Source of the DNA: Bacteroidota bacterium
Lineage (GTDB): Bacteria > Bacteroidota > Bacteroidia > Bacteroidales > JAAUTT01
NCBI GenBank assembly: GCA_020048915.1
Contig: JAIFLU010000311.1
Span: 1 to 32,199 of the forward strand
Direction: 5' to 3'
DNA length: 32,199 bases
Position 1 is the stretch's first letter. The number at the start of each line of letters is the position of its first letter. A model generated the notes under the pieces. That model saw nothing but the letters and a program-made list of their open reading frames with translations. It ran no database searches and was not told where the DNA came from. The position numbers were made by a program, and so were the translations under genes. This document shows, piece by piece, positions 1-8,559 of the stretch.

Positions 1-360
1 TTTAAGACATAGTAGAGACGACATATAATAACGAGAACCTAATCAATATTGTTTTTGTGAATACACAGAGATCACAGAAGGAAAATCGCTAACGATTTTT
101 TAAAACTCTTTGCCCACCGTGCTTCCTCAATGCCCCTTAAATTACTTAATAGCATTGATTTTCGATGAGCAGAATCTTTTTTGAGATCAAAACATATTAC
201 TCTGTGTTAAGAACTCTTTGTTCTATTTTTAAAAAACCTCTTAACTGTTTGGCAAATATTGACTTCCTTTTATGTGCGGCAAAAACTTATAATTCTTGAA
301 GAGATTTCTTAAATTAGTTCCCTCAAAAAACCGGTTAACTACTTAACACTCGATTCTATT
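1..360. other. Intergenic region upstream of the alpha-galactosidase
   Basis: No convincing gene is seen in either strand. The stretch holds two weak hairpins that end in T runs. One is at 82-99 (7-bp arms AAAATCG/CGATTTT, then more T). The other is at 210-230 (AGAAC/GTTCT followed by ATTTTT). Either could terminate a gene that lies left of the window. An 8-bp inverted pair, ACACAGAG (63-70) and CTCTGTGT (200-207), brackets the region and may be the remnant of a small dispersed repeat. I found no clean Bacteroidota -33/-7 promoter before the gene at 361. Confidence 0.4.
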
Positions 361-2313
361 ATGAAAAAACTTTTTTTTACCGCTTTGCTAATTTGTGGAA
401 TTATTCATGCTAATGCACAGAATGATGCGCAAATTCGGATTGGAACAAAAAATACCGACTTGATATTTAAAGTTGGTAAGGATAACAGGCTTTATCAGGC
501 TTACCTGGGTTCAAAACTTGCAGGAGAGCAGGGGAGTATAAAAATTCCCGGACAAGGCCATATTGCGTATGCAACCTTTGGTACCGATAACCTTTTTGAA
601 CCAGCCATTCGCGTCACTCATAATGATGGAAATCCTTCGCTCGAACTCCAGTATGTCAGTTCTCAAACTGAGAAAAAGGACGATAATGTTACTATTACCC
701 ATATTAAGTTAAAAGATCCTATGTATCCGGTGGAGGTAACGCTGAATTTCAAAGCATACTTCAATGAAAATGTACTGGAACAGTGGGTTGAAATTCTGCA
801 TCAGGAGAAGAAGCCGGTGACTGTCTCGAATTATGCCTCTGCCATGTTGCATTTCGATGCTGCTAAATATTGGCTTACGCAATATCATGGCGACTGGGCC
901 GAAGAAATGAAGATGCAGGAAAGCGAACTTACCAGTGGAATAAAAATTATCGATTCCAAATTGGGAGCTCGCGCACATATTTATCAAACCCCGGTTTTTA
1001 TGCTGGCATTAAACGCGAAAGCCAGTGAGAATAATGGAGAATTAATTGCAGGAACATTGGGTTGGTCGGGCAATTTTCAGTTTGTATTTGAGATCGACGA
1101 GAAAAATTCGTTGCGGGTAATTTCGGGAATAAATCCTTTTGCCTCCGAATACAACCTTGAGCCTGGAAAGGCGTTTGTTACACCTTCGTTTATTTTCACT
1201 TACTCAAACGAGGGAAAAGGATTAGCTAGCCGTAACCTTCATAGTTGGGGGGTTAAATATGGAATTCTGGATGGAGATAAGCCAAGACTTACTCTTCTGA
1301 ATAATTGGGAAACTACCTATTTCGATTTTGATGAGGCCAAACTTAAAGGGTTAATGACCGATACAAAAACCCTCGGGGTGGATATGTTTCTACTTGACGA
1401 TGGCTGGTTTGCCAATAAATATCCCCGTAACGGCGATAATGCCGGTTTGGGCGACTGGCAGGAAAACAAAGCCAAACTTCCTAATGGAATTGGTCACCTG
1501 GTAAAAGAAGCAGATGCAACCGGTGTGAAATTTGGTATTTGGATTGAACCCGAAATGGTGAATCCGAAAAGTGAATTGTATGAGCAGCATCCTGAGTGGG
1601 TTCTTAAACTTCCAAACCGTCCCGAGCATTATTACCGAAACCAGTTGGTGCTCGATTTAACTAATCCACAGGTTCAGGATTTTATATATAAGCTTGTAGA
1701 CGATATGCTGACCAAAAACCCCGGAATAGCTTTTTTTAAATGGGATTGTAATAGTATGATAACAAATGGCTATTCGGTTTTCCTAAAAAATCAGCAATCA
1801 CATCTTTATGTTGACTATGTAAAAAGTTTATATAAAGTGCTCGACAGGATTCGCGCAAAATATCCCCACCTGCCAATGATGCTTTGTTCCGGCGGCGGTG
1901 GACGGGTCGATTATGGCGCTTTACGCTATTTTACTGAGTTTTGGGCAAGTGATAATACCGATCCGGTTGAACGAGTTTATATACAGTGGGGATATTCGAA
2001 CTTCTTCCCGGCAATTTCAGTATGCAACCATATTACCTCGTGGGGAAAACAACCGTTAAAATTCCGCACCGATGTAGCTATGATGGGAAAAATGGGTTAC
2101 GATATCCACGTGTCCGGCTTAACTGCCAATGAATTAAAATTTACACAGGATGCTGTCAAAAATTACAACCGCATTAGGGACGTGATTTGGCATGGCGATT
2201 TATTCCGTTTGGTTTCTCCGTATGACGAAAACCGGGCGGTACTCATGTATGTAAATTCTTCGAAAAGCAATGCGATATTGTTTTCGTACACCTTAAATAC
2301 ACGGTTTGGATAA
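361..2313 (+). CDS. Secreted GH36 alpha-galactosidase, truncated by an in-frame stop
   Basis: Glycoside hydrolase family 36 enzyme, expected to release terminal alpha-galactose from oligosaccharides such as raffinose or from galactomannan. Residues 1-20 look like a signal peptide (cleavage after ANA), so it should act in the periplasm or outside. An N-terminal beta-supersandwich domain is followed by a TIM barrel with LLDDGWF at 344-350, FKWDCN around the predicted nucleophile Asp462, CSGGGGR at 509-515, and SDNTDP with the predicted acid/base Asp531. All catalytic motifs are intact. The reading frame stops at a TAA (2311-2313) after residue 650, while family members usually run to about 715-730 residues. 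The missing C-terminal strands are encoded downstream in the same frame (see 2314-2511). No SusC/SusD pair is adjacent. The family call is firm; whether the truncated protein folds is unknown. Confidence 0.9.
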   Translation: MKKLFFTALLICGIIHANAQNDAQIRIGTKNTDLIFKVGKDNRLYQAYLGSKLAGEQGSIKIPGQGHIAYATFGTDNLFEPAIRVTHNDGNPSLELQYVSSQTEKKDDNVTITHIKLKDPMYPVEVTLNFKAYFNENVLEQWVEILHQEKKPVTVSNYASAMLHFDAAKYWLTQYHGDWAEEMKMQESELTSGIKIIDSKLGARAHIYQTPVFMLALNAKASENNGELIAGTLGWSGNFQFVFEIDEKNSLRVISGINPFASEYNLEPGKAFVTPSFIFTYSNEGKGLASRNLHSWGVKYGILDGDKPRLTLLNNWETTYFDFDEAKLKGLMTDTKTLGVDMFLLDDGWFANKYPRNGDNAGLGDWQENKAKLPNGIGHLVKEADATGVKFGIWIEPEMVNPKSELYEQHPEWVLKLPNRPEHYYRNQLVLDLTNPQVQDFIYKLVDDMLTKNPGIAFFKWDCNSMITNGYSVFLKNQQSHLYVDYVKSLYKVLDRIRAKYPHLPMMLCSGGGGRVDYGALRYFTEFWASDNTDPVERVYIQWGYSNFFPAISVCNHITSWGKQPLKFRTDVAMMGKMGYDIHVSGLTANELKFTQDAVKNYNRIRDVIWHGDLFRLVSPYDENRAVLMYVNSSKSNAILFSYTLNTRFG

Positions 2314-2511
2314 TCGTTTAACAACGTTCGCTTGCAAGGACTAGACCCCAATAAAACCTATAAGGTTGACGAAATCAATGATTTCCCCGGTGCATTCAAA
2401 GCTTTCCGCGATAGCGGAAAAACGTTTACCGGCGACTATTTGATGAAAGTTGGGTTACAGGTTTCTGCCCCTTGGGCGCTAAATAGCAGTGTTCTGGAAA
2501 TTTCGGAATAA
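2314..2511 (+). pseudogene. Severed C-terminal segment of the GH36 alpha-galactosidase
   Basis: After the TAA at 2311-2313 the same frame stays open for 65 codons up to a second TAA at 2509-2511. The translation begins SFNNVRLQGLDPNKTYKV and ends SAPWALNSSVLEISE. This is the normal C-terminal beta-sandwich end of GH36 enzymes, where a line of the type LQGLDPNKxYxV is usual. The full gene would therefore be 361-2511, about 715 residues. A single substitution in one codon explains the break; no frameshift is needed. This piece has no start codon or ribosome binding site of its own, so it is probably not translated unless the stop is read through. Confidence 0.8.
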
Positions 2512-2530
2512 TTTAGTTTTATAACTTAGC

Positions 2531-2653
2531 AGAGGCTATGTAAAAAGCGGGATAAGGCTTCGGCATCGCTCCAATTGACCTTTGAAAGTCAGTTAATTGT
2601 CACATTGAGCGGAGTCGAAATGCGATAATTAACTGACTTTTTGCATAGCCTCT
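2531..2653. repeat. MITE-like inverted-repeat element (~123 bp)
   Basis: The outer arms are 17 bp with one mismatch: AGAGGCTATGTAAAAAG (2531-2547) against CTTTTTGCATAGCCTCT (2637-2653). A second inverted pair lies inside, AGTCAGTTAATTGTC (2587-2601) against GATAATTAACTGACT (2624-2638), 14 of 15 matching. The loop of the inner hairpin carries TTGAGCGGAGTCGAAATG (2605-2622), a motif I recall from short dispersed intergenic repeats in many bacterial genomes. The element holds no ORF. It lies 19 bp after the end of the alpha-galactosidase reading frame and could also act as a terminator or RNA stabiliser. A target-site duplication is not evident. Confidence 0.6.
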
Positions 2654-2777
2654 TTGATTATAATTAGTTCTATTGTTCTGCACATAAATAATAAATTCAC
2701 ATTTACTTAATATTGGCTTAACCTAAACTTCAGGATTGGTAACTTACCTTTATATCCTAATTTTAACATAAATAGTT

Positions 2778-3029
2778 ATGGTAAGTGAAGCTGATAATGC
2801 GGTGGTTGAGTACAATGCCGTAATAAATAGTATTCAAAAGAACTATTTTATTTTAGAAGATAATACCTCCAATAAAAACGGAAATCAGTATTATAAATTC
2901 AATAACCGGATTTTATTATCGAATAACCGTGAATTTTTAGATGCCGTAAAAAGTGATATTGGCGGCGAAGTTATTTTAGATTCCTCCATCGGACCATTTT
3001 TATTTTTCGGAGAGAATTCGATCGATTAA
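2778..3029 (+). CDS. Small hypothetical protein (83 aa)
   Basis: ORF of 83 codons that starts with ATG. The predicted product is soluble, acidic and rich in Asn and Ile, with no signal peptide, membrane segment or motif that I recognise. It reads like a single small alpha/beta domain. It stands alone between an inverted-repeat element and a convergent lipoprotein gene, with no obvious -7 box or strong ribosome binding site. The amino-acid composition looks protein-like and no competing ORF overlaps it, so it may be a real orphan gene, but the evidence is weak. Confidence 0.4.
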   Translation: MVSEADNAVVEYNAVINSIQKNYFILEDNTSNKNGNQYYKFNNRILLSNNREFLDAVKSDIGGEVILDSSIGPFLFFGENSID

Positions 3030-3108
3030 TTTGGAAATTAAGAGCTTCGATGCTGATAGAATTTTCCAAACATTTATCACGAAGTCGTCAATGGTAGGCA
3101 TAAATTCT

Positions 3109-3969
3109 TTATTCACATTTTTTCTTACGTTTAATAATCTCCCTTATTTGCTTTAGGATATCCACATCCAGGGCTACAAAATCTCTTGTTTCCATAATCC
3201 GGACATCACATAGAAATGTATTTTGTAAGATGTGATAAGCGGTTTCGAAGCCTTCCTTATCGTAAAACAGGTTTTGCCATTCCGGGTCCACTTCTTTAAT
3301 ACCTTTTATTGAAATCCCATTTGCAGCAATGGTTATTGGATTTGTAATTTTATCGAGGTATTTTGAATTATCCCGGGGATCTTTTAATATGGCCAACAAA
3401 TAATCGATATAATTTAAAAGCTTATGGCGGATTTCTGTTTCTGTAAGCTTCTGTTTTGCCTTTACAGCCCATCTATTATATTTAAAGCTGTAGGGATTTT
3501 TTGTTTTAACGTACCAAATGGTATCCGAAACAAACGTGAGTGTAATATCGTTCGATAGATAATTTAGGTAATTCGAAAAGTTGTGGCCCGTTAGGAATTT
3601 TATTTTCAAGGTATCTCCATCACAATTCATTACTCGGATTGGAATAGTATCGGCTGTAGTTGCGACCAGAATTAATGTGCTGTCGTTCGTTCGTTTCCAT
3701 CTTCCTTCGGAATAGATAGTGCTTATGCGTAGGTTATATTTCCCAAACGATTTTAGCTGAATAAAAGATCCGCTTAAAGGGCTTTGGGTAAAATCGTAAA
3801 TCAATACTCTATAATCCAGGCCAAGACTATTAATTTGTGAATGAATTGTTGAAGGTGAATCACTTGGCCCTTTTCCCAATACCCACCGTTCTGCTAATTT
3901 ATTGGGATGAGAGTTACACGATTCTAAAATAAGGGCAACCGTGATAAGTATTACAGCATAAATTTTCAT
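3109..3969 (-). CDS. Hypothetical lipoprotein (286 aa)
   Basis: The N-terminus is a lipoprotein signal: a hydrophobic run at residues 4-15 followed by the lipobox LESC with the lipidated Cys at 18. The protein should sit on the outer or inner membrane facing the periplasm. Residues 25-150 look beta-rich and include a WKRTNDSTLIL-type strand, reminiscent of lipocalin-like small lipoproteins. Residues 175-286 look helical and end in a basic tail. I do not recognise the family. It is transcribed divergently from ppc, with a 197-bp shared upstream region. The function is unknown. Confidence 0.7.
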   Translation of the reverse strand: MKIYAVILITVALILESCNSHPNKLAERWVLGKGPSDSPSTIHSQINSLGLDYRVLIYDFTQSPLSGSFIQLKSFGKYNLRISTIYSEGRWKRTNDSTLILVATTADTIPIRVMNCDGDTLKIKFLTGHNFSNYLNYLSNDITLTFVSDTIWYVKTKNPYSFKYNRWAVKAKQKLTETEIRHKLLNYIDYLLAILKDPRDNSKYLDKITNPITIAANGISIKGIKEVDPEWQNLFYDKEGFETAYHILQNTFLCDVRIMETRDFVALDVDILKQIREIIKRKKKCE

Positions 3970-4083
3970 CAGAATAGCAATTTACATGCAATTTGGAGGG
4001 TTAAATATACTAATTCCATTTTAAGGAGTATGGTTTAAGGGAGGGTTATCCTTGAATAATTAACAATTTGGCATAGAATTTTG

Positions 4084-4091
4084 TACCTTTG
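4084..4091 (+). promoter_or_regulatory. Probable -7 promoter box of ppc (TACCTTTG)
   Basis: TACCTTTG matches the Bacteroidota sigma-A -7 consensus TAnnTTTG exactly and lies 75 bp before the ppc start codon, so the leader would be about 65-70 nt. No TTG sits at the ideal 17-23 bp upstream; the nearest are at 4052 (29 bp) and 4068 (13 bp). The -33 part is therefore weak. Confidence 0.45.
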
Positions 4092-4166
4092 AAGGTGTTC
4101 CCGAATTTTGAGTTAGCCAGCAACATTCGACCCTCCGAATGTGTTAATAATAAAAAAAGTAATTAA

Positions 4167-6935
4167 ATGCACCCAATTCTTGAAGAAAACATACAAATCA
4201 TAGGCAAGCCATACGCCGACCTAAATTTTTTATTAGAATGTTTAACAGAAATTCTGGAAGAAAACAATGACCGTGATTTAATTCCTTACATTCCCTGGAT
4301 AAATCGTGAAGTTTCTTCTCCATTGCCTGAACATGAACAAAAAGCAATTCATTTGTATTCTGTTTGTTTTCAGTTGCTTAATTTGTGCGAAGTGAACTGG
4401 GCTGTACAAAGCCGTCGTAATAAGCAACAATTGCAAGGGATGCAAAGTGTTAATGGGAGCTGGGCATATACGTTTTCCGAATTAAAAACTTCGGGTTTTT
4501 CACAGGAGGAAATTGTTTCATGCCTTTCCCAACTCGAAGTTGAACCTGTACTCACAGCACATCCTACAGAAGCCAAGCGCACAGTAGTTCTTAAATATTA
4601 CCGCGAACTTTATTTATTGTTAGTCATGCTTGAGAATAGCATGTATACTACCATTGAGCGAAAACGTATCCGTTCCGAAATAAAAGAAATTCTTACAAAG
4701 CTATGGTTTATCGACGATATTTACCTCGAAAAGCCCAAAGTTGAAACCGAACTGGAGAATATCTTACACTATCTTACCAATGTGTTTCCGGAGGTATTCG
4801 AACTTCACGACAAACAATTGGTGCAGGCATGGAACGATGCAGGGTTTCAACCCCAGATGCTGCAGAATTTCCGGAACCTGCCTAAAATAAGTCTGGGTAC
4901 ATGGGTTGGAGGCGACCGCGATGGCCATCCCCTGGTTACCTCCGAAATAACACTTCTTACGTTGAAAAAATTACGAACGGAAGCCCTGCGGTTGGTTCGT
5001 CGACGTTTACTTTTATTGGCCGACAGTTTAAGTATTTATACTCCCGACAGTTCTCTTGAACAAAATTTTAAAGAACACGTTGCAATTTTGGTTCAGCAAA
5101 TACCTGATATTTCTGATTACGATTGGTTTCAATCAACGTCTCGCGAACCGTTTAAGCAGTATGTTCTTTTGCTTATTGAAAAACTACCGATTAAAAAAGA
5201 TGTATTTTCGGGTAACAGCTTACTCACCGATGGATCGTGGAATTATACCCATTCGGCACAATTGCTTAGCGACCTCGAAATATTGATGCATGCACTTAAT
5301 ATCTGGGGAGCTCCAATGCTTGCCCGAAACGAAGTATTAAAAACGCTGCGTTTTGTTCATAATTTTGGTTTCCACCTGGCGCATTTGGATATCCGCCAGA
5401 ATAGTGCATATTATCAGCAAGCATTTTTAGGCCTGCTGGAGGATGTGGATTGTACCAGCTATTCTTTAAATTCAGATGGATCGCTCGATAAAAAATTTTT
5501 GCTCCGGGAACTCAATTTCTACCGGCCGTTTACACATTCTTTTTCGGGAAATACTCCCGAAACAAGCAATGTTTTGGCTTATCTGGGTATATTATCCGAT
5601 CACATAAATAAATATGGCTCGTATGCCCTCGGTCCCCTTATTGTCAGTATGACACGTAAAACCGAAGACCTCTTTACCCTTTACTTGTTGGCACGCGAGG
5701 TAGGATTATATAAAAAAACACCGCAGGGGCCTGCTTGCCTGATTCCAATAGTTCCATTATTTGAAACAATCGAAGATTTGCAGCGTGGTCCGGCAATTTT
5801 GGATGAGTTTTTAGCACATCCGGTTACACAAAACACGCTCCGGTTGCAGATGAAGGTGAAAGGATATAAACGCCCTGTTGCCGAAGTTATGATTGGATAT
5901 AGCGATAGCAATAAAGATGGAGGGATTTTGTCGAGCCAATGGAGTCTTTACGAAGCTCAGTATAAACTCGCTGAAGTTGGGCGAAAGTACAACACCGACG
6001 TGCGATTTTTTCATGGCAAGGGAGGGAGCATCAGCAGAGGAGCTGGTCCTATGCACTGGTTTCTGCGCAGTCTTCCCTCAGAATCCTTATTCGGAAAATT
6101 ACGTCTAACCGAACAGGGCGAGACAATTGAGCGAAAATATGCTAACAAAGTGAATGCTGCCTATAATATCGAATTACTGACTTCGGGTACCTTGCGTAAT
6201 ACTTTGATAAGAGGGGATGCAAATAACCCACAACTATTTGAGCTGATGGGTTACATGGCCGGCGAAAGCTTTAAGGCGTATACTGCACTTACCAGGCATC
6301 CTAGTTTTATTCGTTTTTTTGAGAATGCAACCCCTATCGATGCCATCGAAAGCAGCAAAATAGGTTCGCGTCCTTCGCGGCGTAACAACCAGCATACTTT
6401 GGCCGACTTGCGAGCTATACCTTGGGTATTCAGCTGGACCCAAAGTCGTGTAAACCTTACCAGTTGGTATGGAGTTGGAAGCACACTCAAAGTCCTTAAG
6501 GAGCAACAGCCCGACAAATATGCGTTGTTAAAGCAATTGTTACCTTCACATCCCCTCGTTCGTTACCTGCTTACAAATGTCGATTCGGGCCTTGCGGCAA
6601 CCGATCCAGCTATTATTGAGTTATATGCTTCCCTGGTAGACGATGAACAAACACGGAACGACATTTTGCCCCTTATTCTTTCGGAATACCATCTTACTCT
6701 GTCAATGCTGGGGGAATTGCTCGAAAAGCCCTTTGAACAGCGTCGTAAAAACCATTACTATTCTACCCGCCTGAGGGCTGTTGCACTGGATCTTATGCAC
6801 CGGGTTCAGGTAAATACGCTTCGGCAATGGCGGAGCGAAAAGGATTCAATATCTCCTAAATTAGCAGAGCAACAAAATATATTATTACTTAAAACCATTA
6901 ATGCCGTGGCCAATGCCATGGGATCGACCGGATAG
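4167..6935 (+). CDS. ppc: Phosphoenolpyruvate carboxylase
   Basis: Cytoplasmic enzyme that adds bicarbonate to phosphoenolpyruvate to give oxaloacetate and phosphate, replenishing the TCA cycle. The 922-residue length fits the family. Diagnostic motifs in order are AHPTE (131-135, catalytic His132), GGDRDGHP (248-255), MIGYSDSNKDGG (575-586, with the conserved Lys583), FHGKGGSISRGAGP around 614-627, RPSRR (735-739), IPWVFSWTQSR, and a C-terminus ending STG. The usual HGRGG motif reads HGKGG here, putting Lys618 in place of a normally conserved Arg. The ATG is preceded by an A-rich stretch without a clear Shine-Dalgarno sequence, as is common in this phylum. The next gene, a putative carbonic anhydrase, starts 55 bp downstream on the same strand, which suggests co-transcription and supply of the bicarbonate substrate. 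Confidence 0.97.
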   Translation: MHPILEENIQIIGKPYADLNFLLECLTEILEENNDRDLIPYIPWINREVSSPLPEHEQKAIHLYSVCFQLLNLCEVNWAVQSRRNKQQLQGMQSVNGSWAYTFSELKTSGFSQEEIVSCLSQLEVEPVLTAHPTEAKRTVVLKYYRELYLLLVMLENSMYTTIERKRIRSEIKEILTKLWFIDDIYLEKPKVETELENILHYLTNVFPEVFELHDKQLVQAWNDAGFQPQMLQNFRNLPKISLGTWVGGDRDGHPLVTSEITLLTLKKLRTEALRLVRRRLLLLADSLSIYTPDSSLEQNFKEHVAILVQQIPDISDYDWFQSTSREPFKQYVLLLIEKLPIKKDVFSGNSLLTDGSWNYTHSAQLLSDLEILMHALNIWGAPMLARNEVLKTLRFVHNFGFHLAHLDIRQNSAYYQQAFLGLLEDVDCTSYSLNSDGSLDKKFLLRELNFYRPFTHSFSGNTPETSNVLAYLGILSDHINKYGSYALGPLIVSMTRKTEDLFTLYLLAREVGLYKKTPQGPACLIPIVPLFETIEDLQRGPAILDEFLAHPVTQNTLRLQMKVKGYKRPVAEVMIGYSDSNKDGGILSSQWSLYEAQYKLAEVGRKYNTDVRFFHGKGGSISRGAGPMHWFLRSLPSESLFGKLRLTEQGETIERKYANKVNAAYNIELLTSGTLRNTLIRGDANNPQLFELMGYMAGESFKAYTALTRHPSFIRFFENATPIDAIESSKIGSRPSRRNNQHTLADLRAIPWVFSWTQSRVNLTSWYGVGSTLKVLKEQQPDKYALLKQLLPSHPLVRYLLTNVDSGLAATDPAIIELYASLVDDEQTRNDILPLILSEYHLTLSMLGELLEKPFEQRRKNHYYSTRLRAVALDLMHRVQVNTLRQWRSEKDSISPKLAEQQNILLLKTINAVANAMGSTG

Positions 6936-6990
6936 GAAAGAACCTGACGTCTGGATCGCGAACTGTTTTTTTACCATTAACCTTAGTTTC

Positions 6991-7692
6991 ATGCAAAAAA
7001 TTTTACAACAATATTTCGACGAATTCTCCACCATGTCCGAAAAAGCGCATAATGCGGTTCTTGAAATTGCCGGTCGCGAAGGCATTGAGATGAACAGTAT
7101 TATTGTTGCCACCTCCTTTTGTTTTGATGAGCTAAACCATCAGCCTACCAAAATGAACCTCCCGGCACCACAGGGAACTTTTATCATGGGAGGACTAGCA
7201 GGGTATCCGTTTGTCGGTGAGATAGGACTTACTGCATTCTCCGACCATATTCCCGATGGCGGCGCAGCACTGATAATTTTTGGCCCCCACATTGGTTTTT
7301 CGCGTTCGGGCGAAATAGGTAAAATAAAGCGCGTGGGGCAGCACCGCCATACTAATACCTGCGGGGCATTAATGATGGTACAAGAACATTTGTTATCCAC
7401 TTCTATCCATCATATTGACCCAAACGATTACTCAGAGTTTCAGCCCGAATTTCTGGCTTTACGCTTGTTGCCTAATGCCGAGGAAATTCGAAATGCCGAT
7501 GTTCCCATCCTTAAAACAACGCATTTTGTTTATTCCGAAATCGAAAAGGAAATACTTGCCCTTATACAGCATCATCCCAGTCTGCTAAGTAAATTTCCCA
7601 TTTACATTTTGGGAGGCATTATTATAAATACCGACGAAAATATGCCCAATTATTTTTCGCAGAAAACCTTTCGCAAGGTTTCAGGGATTTAA
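6991..7692 (+). CDS. Putative LCIB-type beta carbonic anhydrase
   Basis: The 233-residue soluble protein resembles the LCIB/LCIC family, named for the algal limiting-CO2-inducible proteins, whose members form a divergent group of beta carbonic anhydrases. The visible family landmarks are SFCFDELN (Cys44, Asp46), GGLAGYPFVGEIGLTAF (67-83), SDHIPDGG (84-91), IIFGPHIG (95-102, His100) and TNTCGALM (121-128, Cys124). Cys44, His100 and Cys124 are the predicted zinc ligands. As I recall the family, an Arg usually follows the CxDE motif where His50 sits here. The frame stays open upstream into ppc, but the ATG at 6991 is the first sensible start. Its position directly after ppc suggests that it interconverts CO2 and bicarbonate for the carboxylase. 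The fold assignment is fairly good; catalysis is inferred. Confidence 0.75.
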   Translation: MQKILQQYFDEFSTMSEKAHNAVLEIAGREGIEMNSIIVATSFCFDELNHQPTKMNLPAPQGTFIMGGLAGYPFVGEIGLTAFSDHIPDGGAALIIFGPHIGFSRSGEIGKIKRVGQHRHTNTCGALMMVQEHLLSTSIHHIDPNDYSEFQPEFLALRLLPNAEEIRNADVPILKTTHFVYSEIEKEILALIQHHPSLLSKFPIYILGGIIINTDENMPNYFSQKTFRKVSGI

Positions 7693-7960
7693 TTTGGGGG
7701 ATTTTCAGTTAACTTCCGTGTGATTATTTGACCTGGTATATCATTCTATTGCAGCTAAAACGGCTTAGCAATTGCTCTTGGAGTTCTTACCGGCTAGAAT
7801 AGTAGTATTGGAAATCAATACGCTGAAATATATAATGTTGCATAAATGCGCATAGCTTTAATTTAAAAACGAATTAGACCTCTTCGCAATTCTAACTTGC
7901 AAATTACAGTATTCAAAATATCCTTTTTGGAAAAGAATGTAAAATCGCATACTTTTAGAA

Positions 7961-8559
7961 ATGAAAAACTGTTCTGAAAAATCCGCAGTTCCAGAAATAA
8001 TGGCCTTTAATCCTTTCAAACATCATCGCCGCAGTATCCACCTCAAAGGGTACGATTATTCGCAGGCAGGATTGTATTTTATAACAATATGTTGCCACCA
8101 TAGAGCGTGTTTGTATGGGGCAATTGAAAACGGGATAATGAATTTGAATGATGCCGGTGTTATGGTTGATAAATGGTATTACGAATTGGAAAACAAATAT
8201 CCCGATAAACGTTGCCACGAAATGATTGTTATGCCAAACCATTTTCATTGTATAATCGAAAATATTCCGATTGTTTCACCAATAACCGACGCACCAATGG
8301 ACGCACCAACCGAAAAAAATACGACATCAATAATAAAAAATATATCGCAACCATTGGCGATGCAATGGATTGGTTTAAAACAATGACCACCAATGAATAC
8401 ATCCGGGGTGTTAAACAATTTGGTTGGCAACGTTTCGAAGGTAAATTATGGCAACGAAATTATTACGAACATATAATTAGAAATGAACAATCGTATTTGA
8501 AAATATCTGAATATATTATGAATAACCCAAAAAATTGGGAGGGCGATTCATTAAAATAA
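7961..8559 (+). pseudogene. REP-associated tyrosine transposase (Y1/RAYT), frameshifted
   Basis: HUH-superfamily single-strand transposase. The first part (from 7961, or more likely from the ATG at 8000, residue 14) carries HHRRSIHLKGYDYSQAGLYF and the HUH motif MPNHFHC (His94, His96). It runs to a stop at 8384-8386. The second part lies one base back (-1 frame) and ends at 8559, with DWFKTMTTNEYIRGVKQ, LWQRNYYEHIIRNEQSY and ISEYIMNNPKNW, the standard C-terminal half with the catalytic Tyr region. The crossover must fall near the A6 run at 8335-8340. Joined, the product is about 200 residues, normal for the family. RAYT genes are usually one ORF, so a decayed copy is the simplest reading; -1 slippage at A-AAA-AAT is the alternative. 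No REP palindromes were seen flanking it. Confidence 0.8.

Noticed and set aside
2311-2313. Recoding of the GH36 stop codon as selenocysteine or pyrrolysine
   Set aside because: The codon is TAA, which neither system uses, and no structural element of that kind was seen.
6901-6990. Longer start for the putative carbonic anhydrase within the ppc gene
   Set aside because: The added residues are a shadow of ppc in another frame and do not look like the family N-terminus; the ATG at 6991 fits better.
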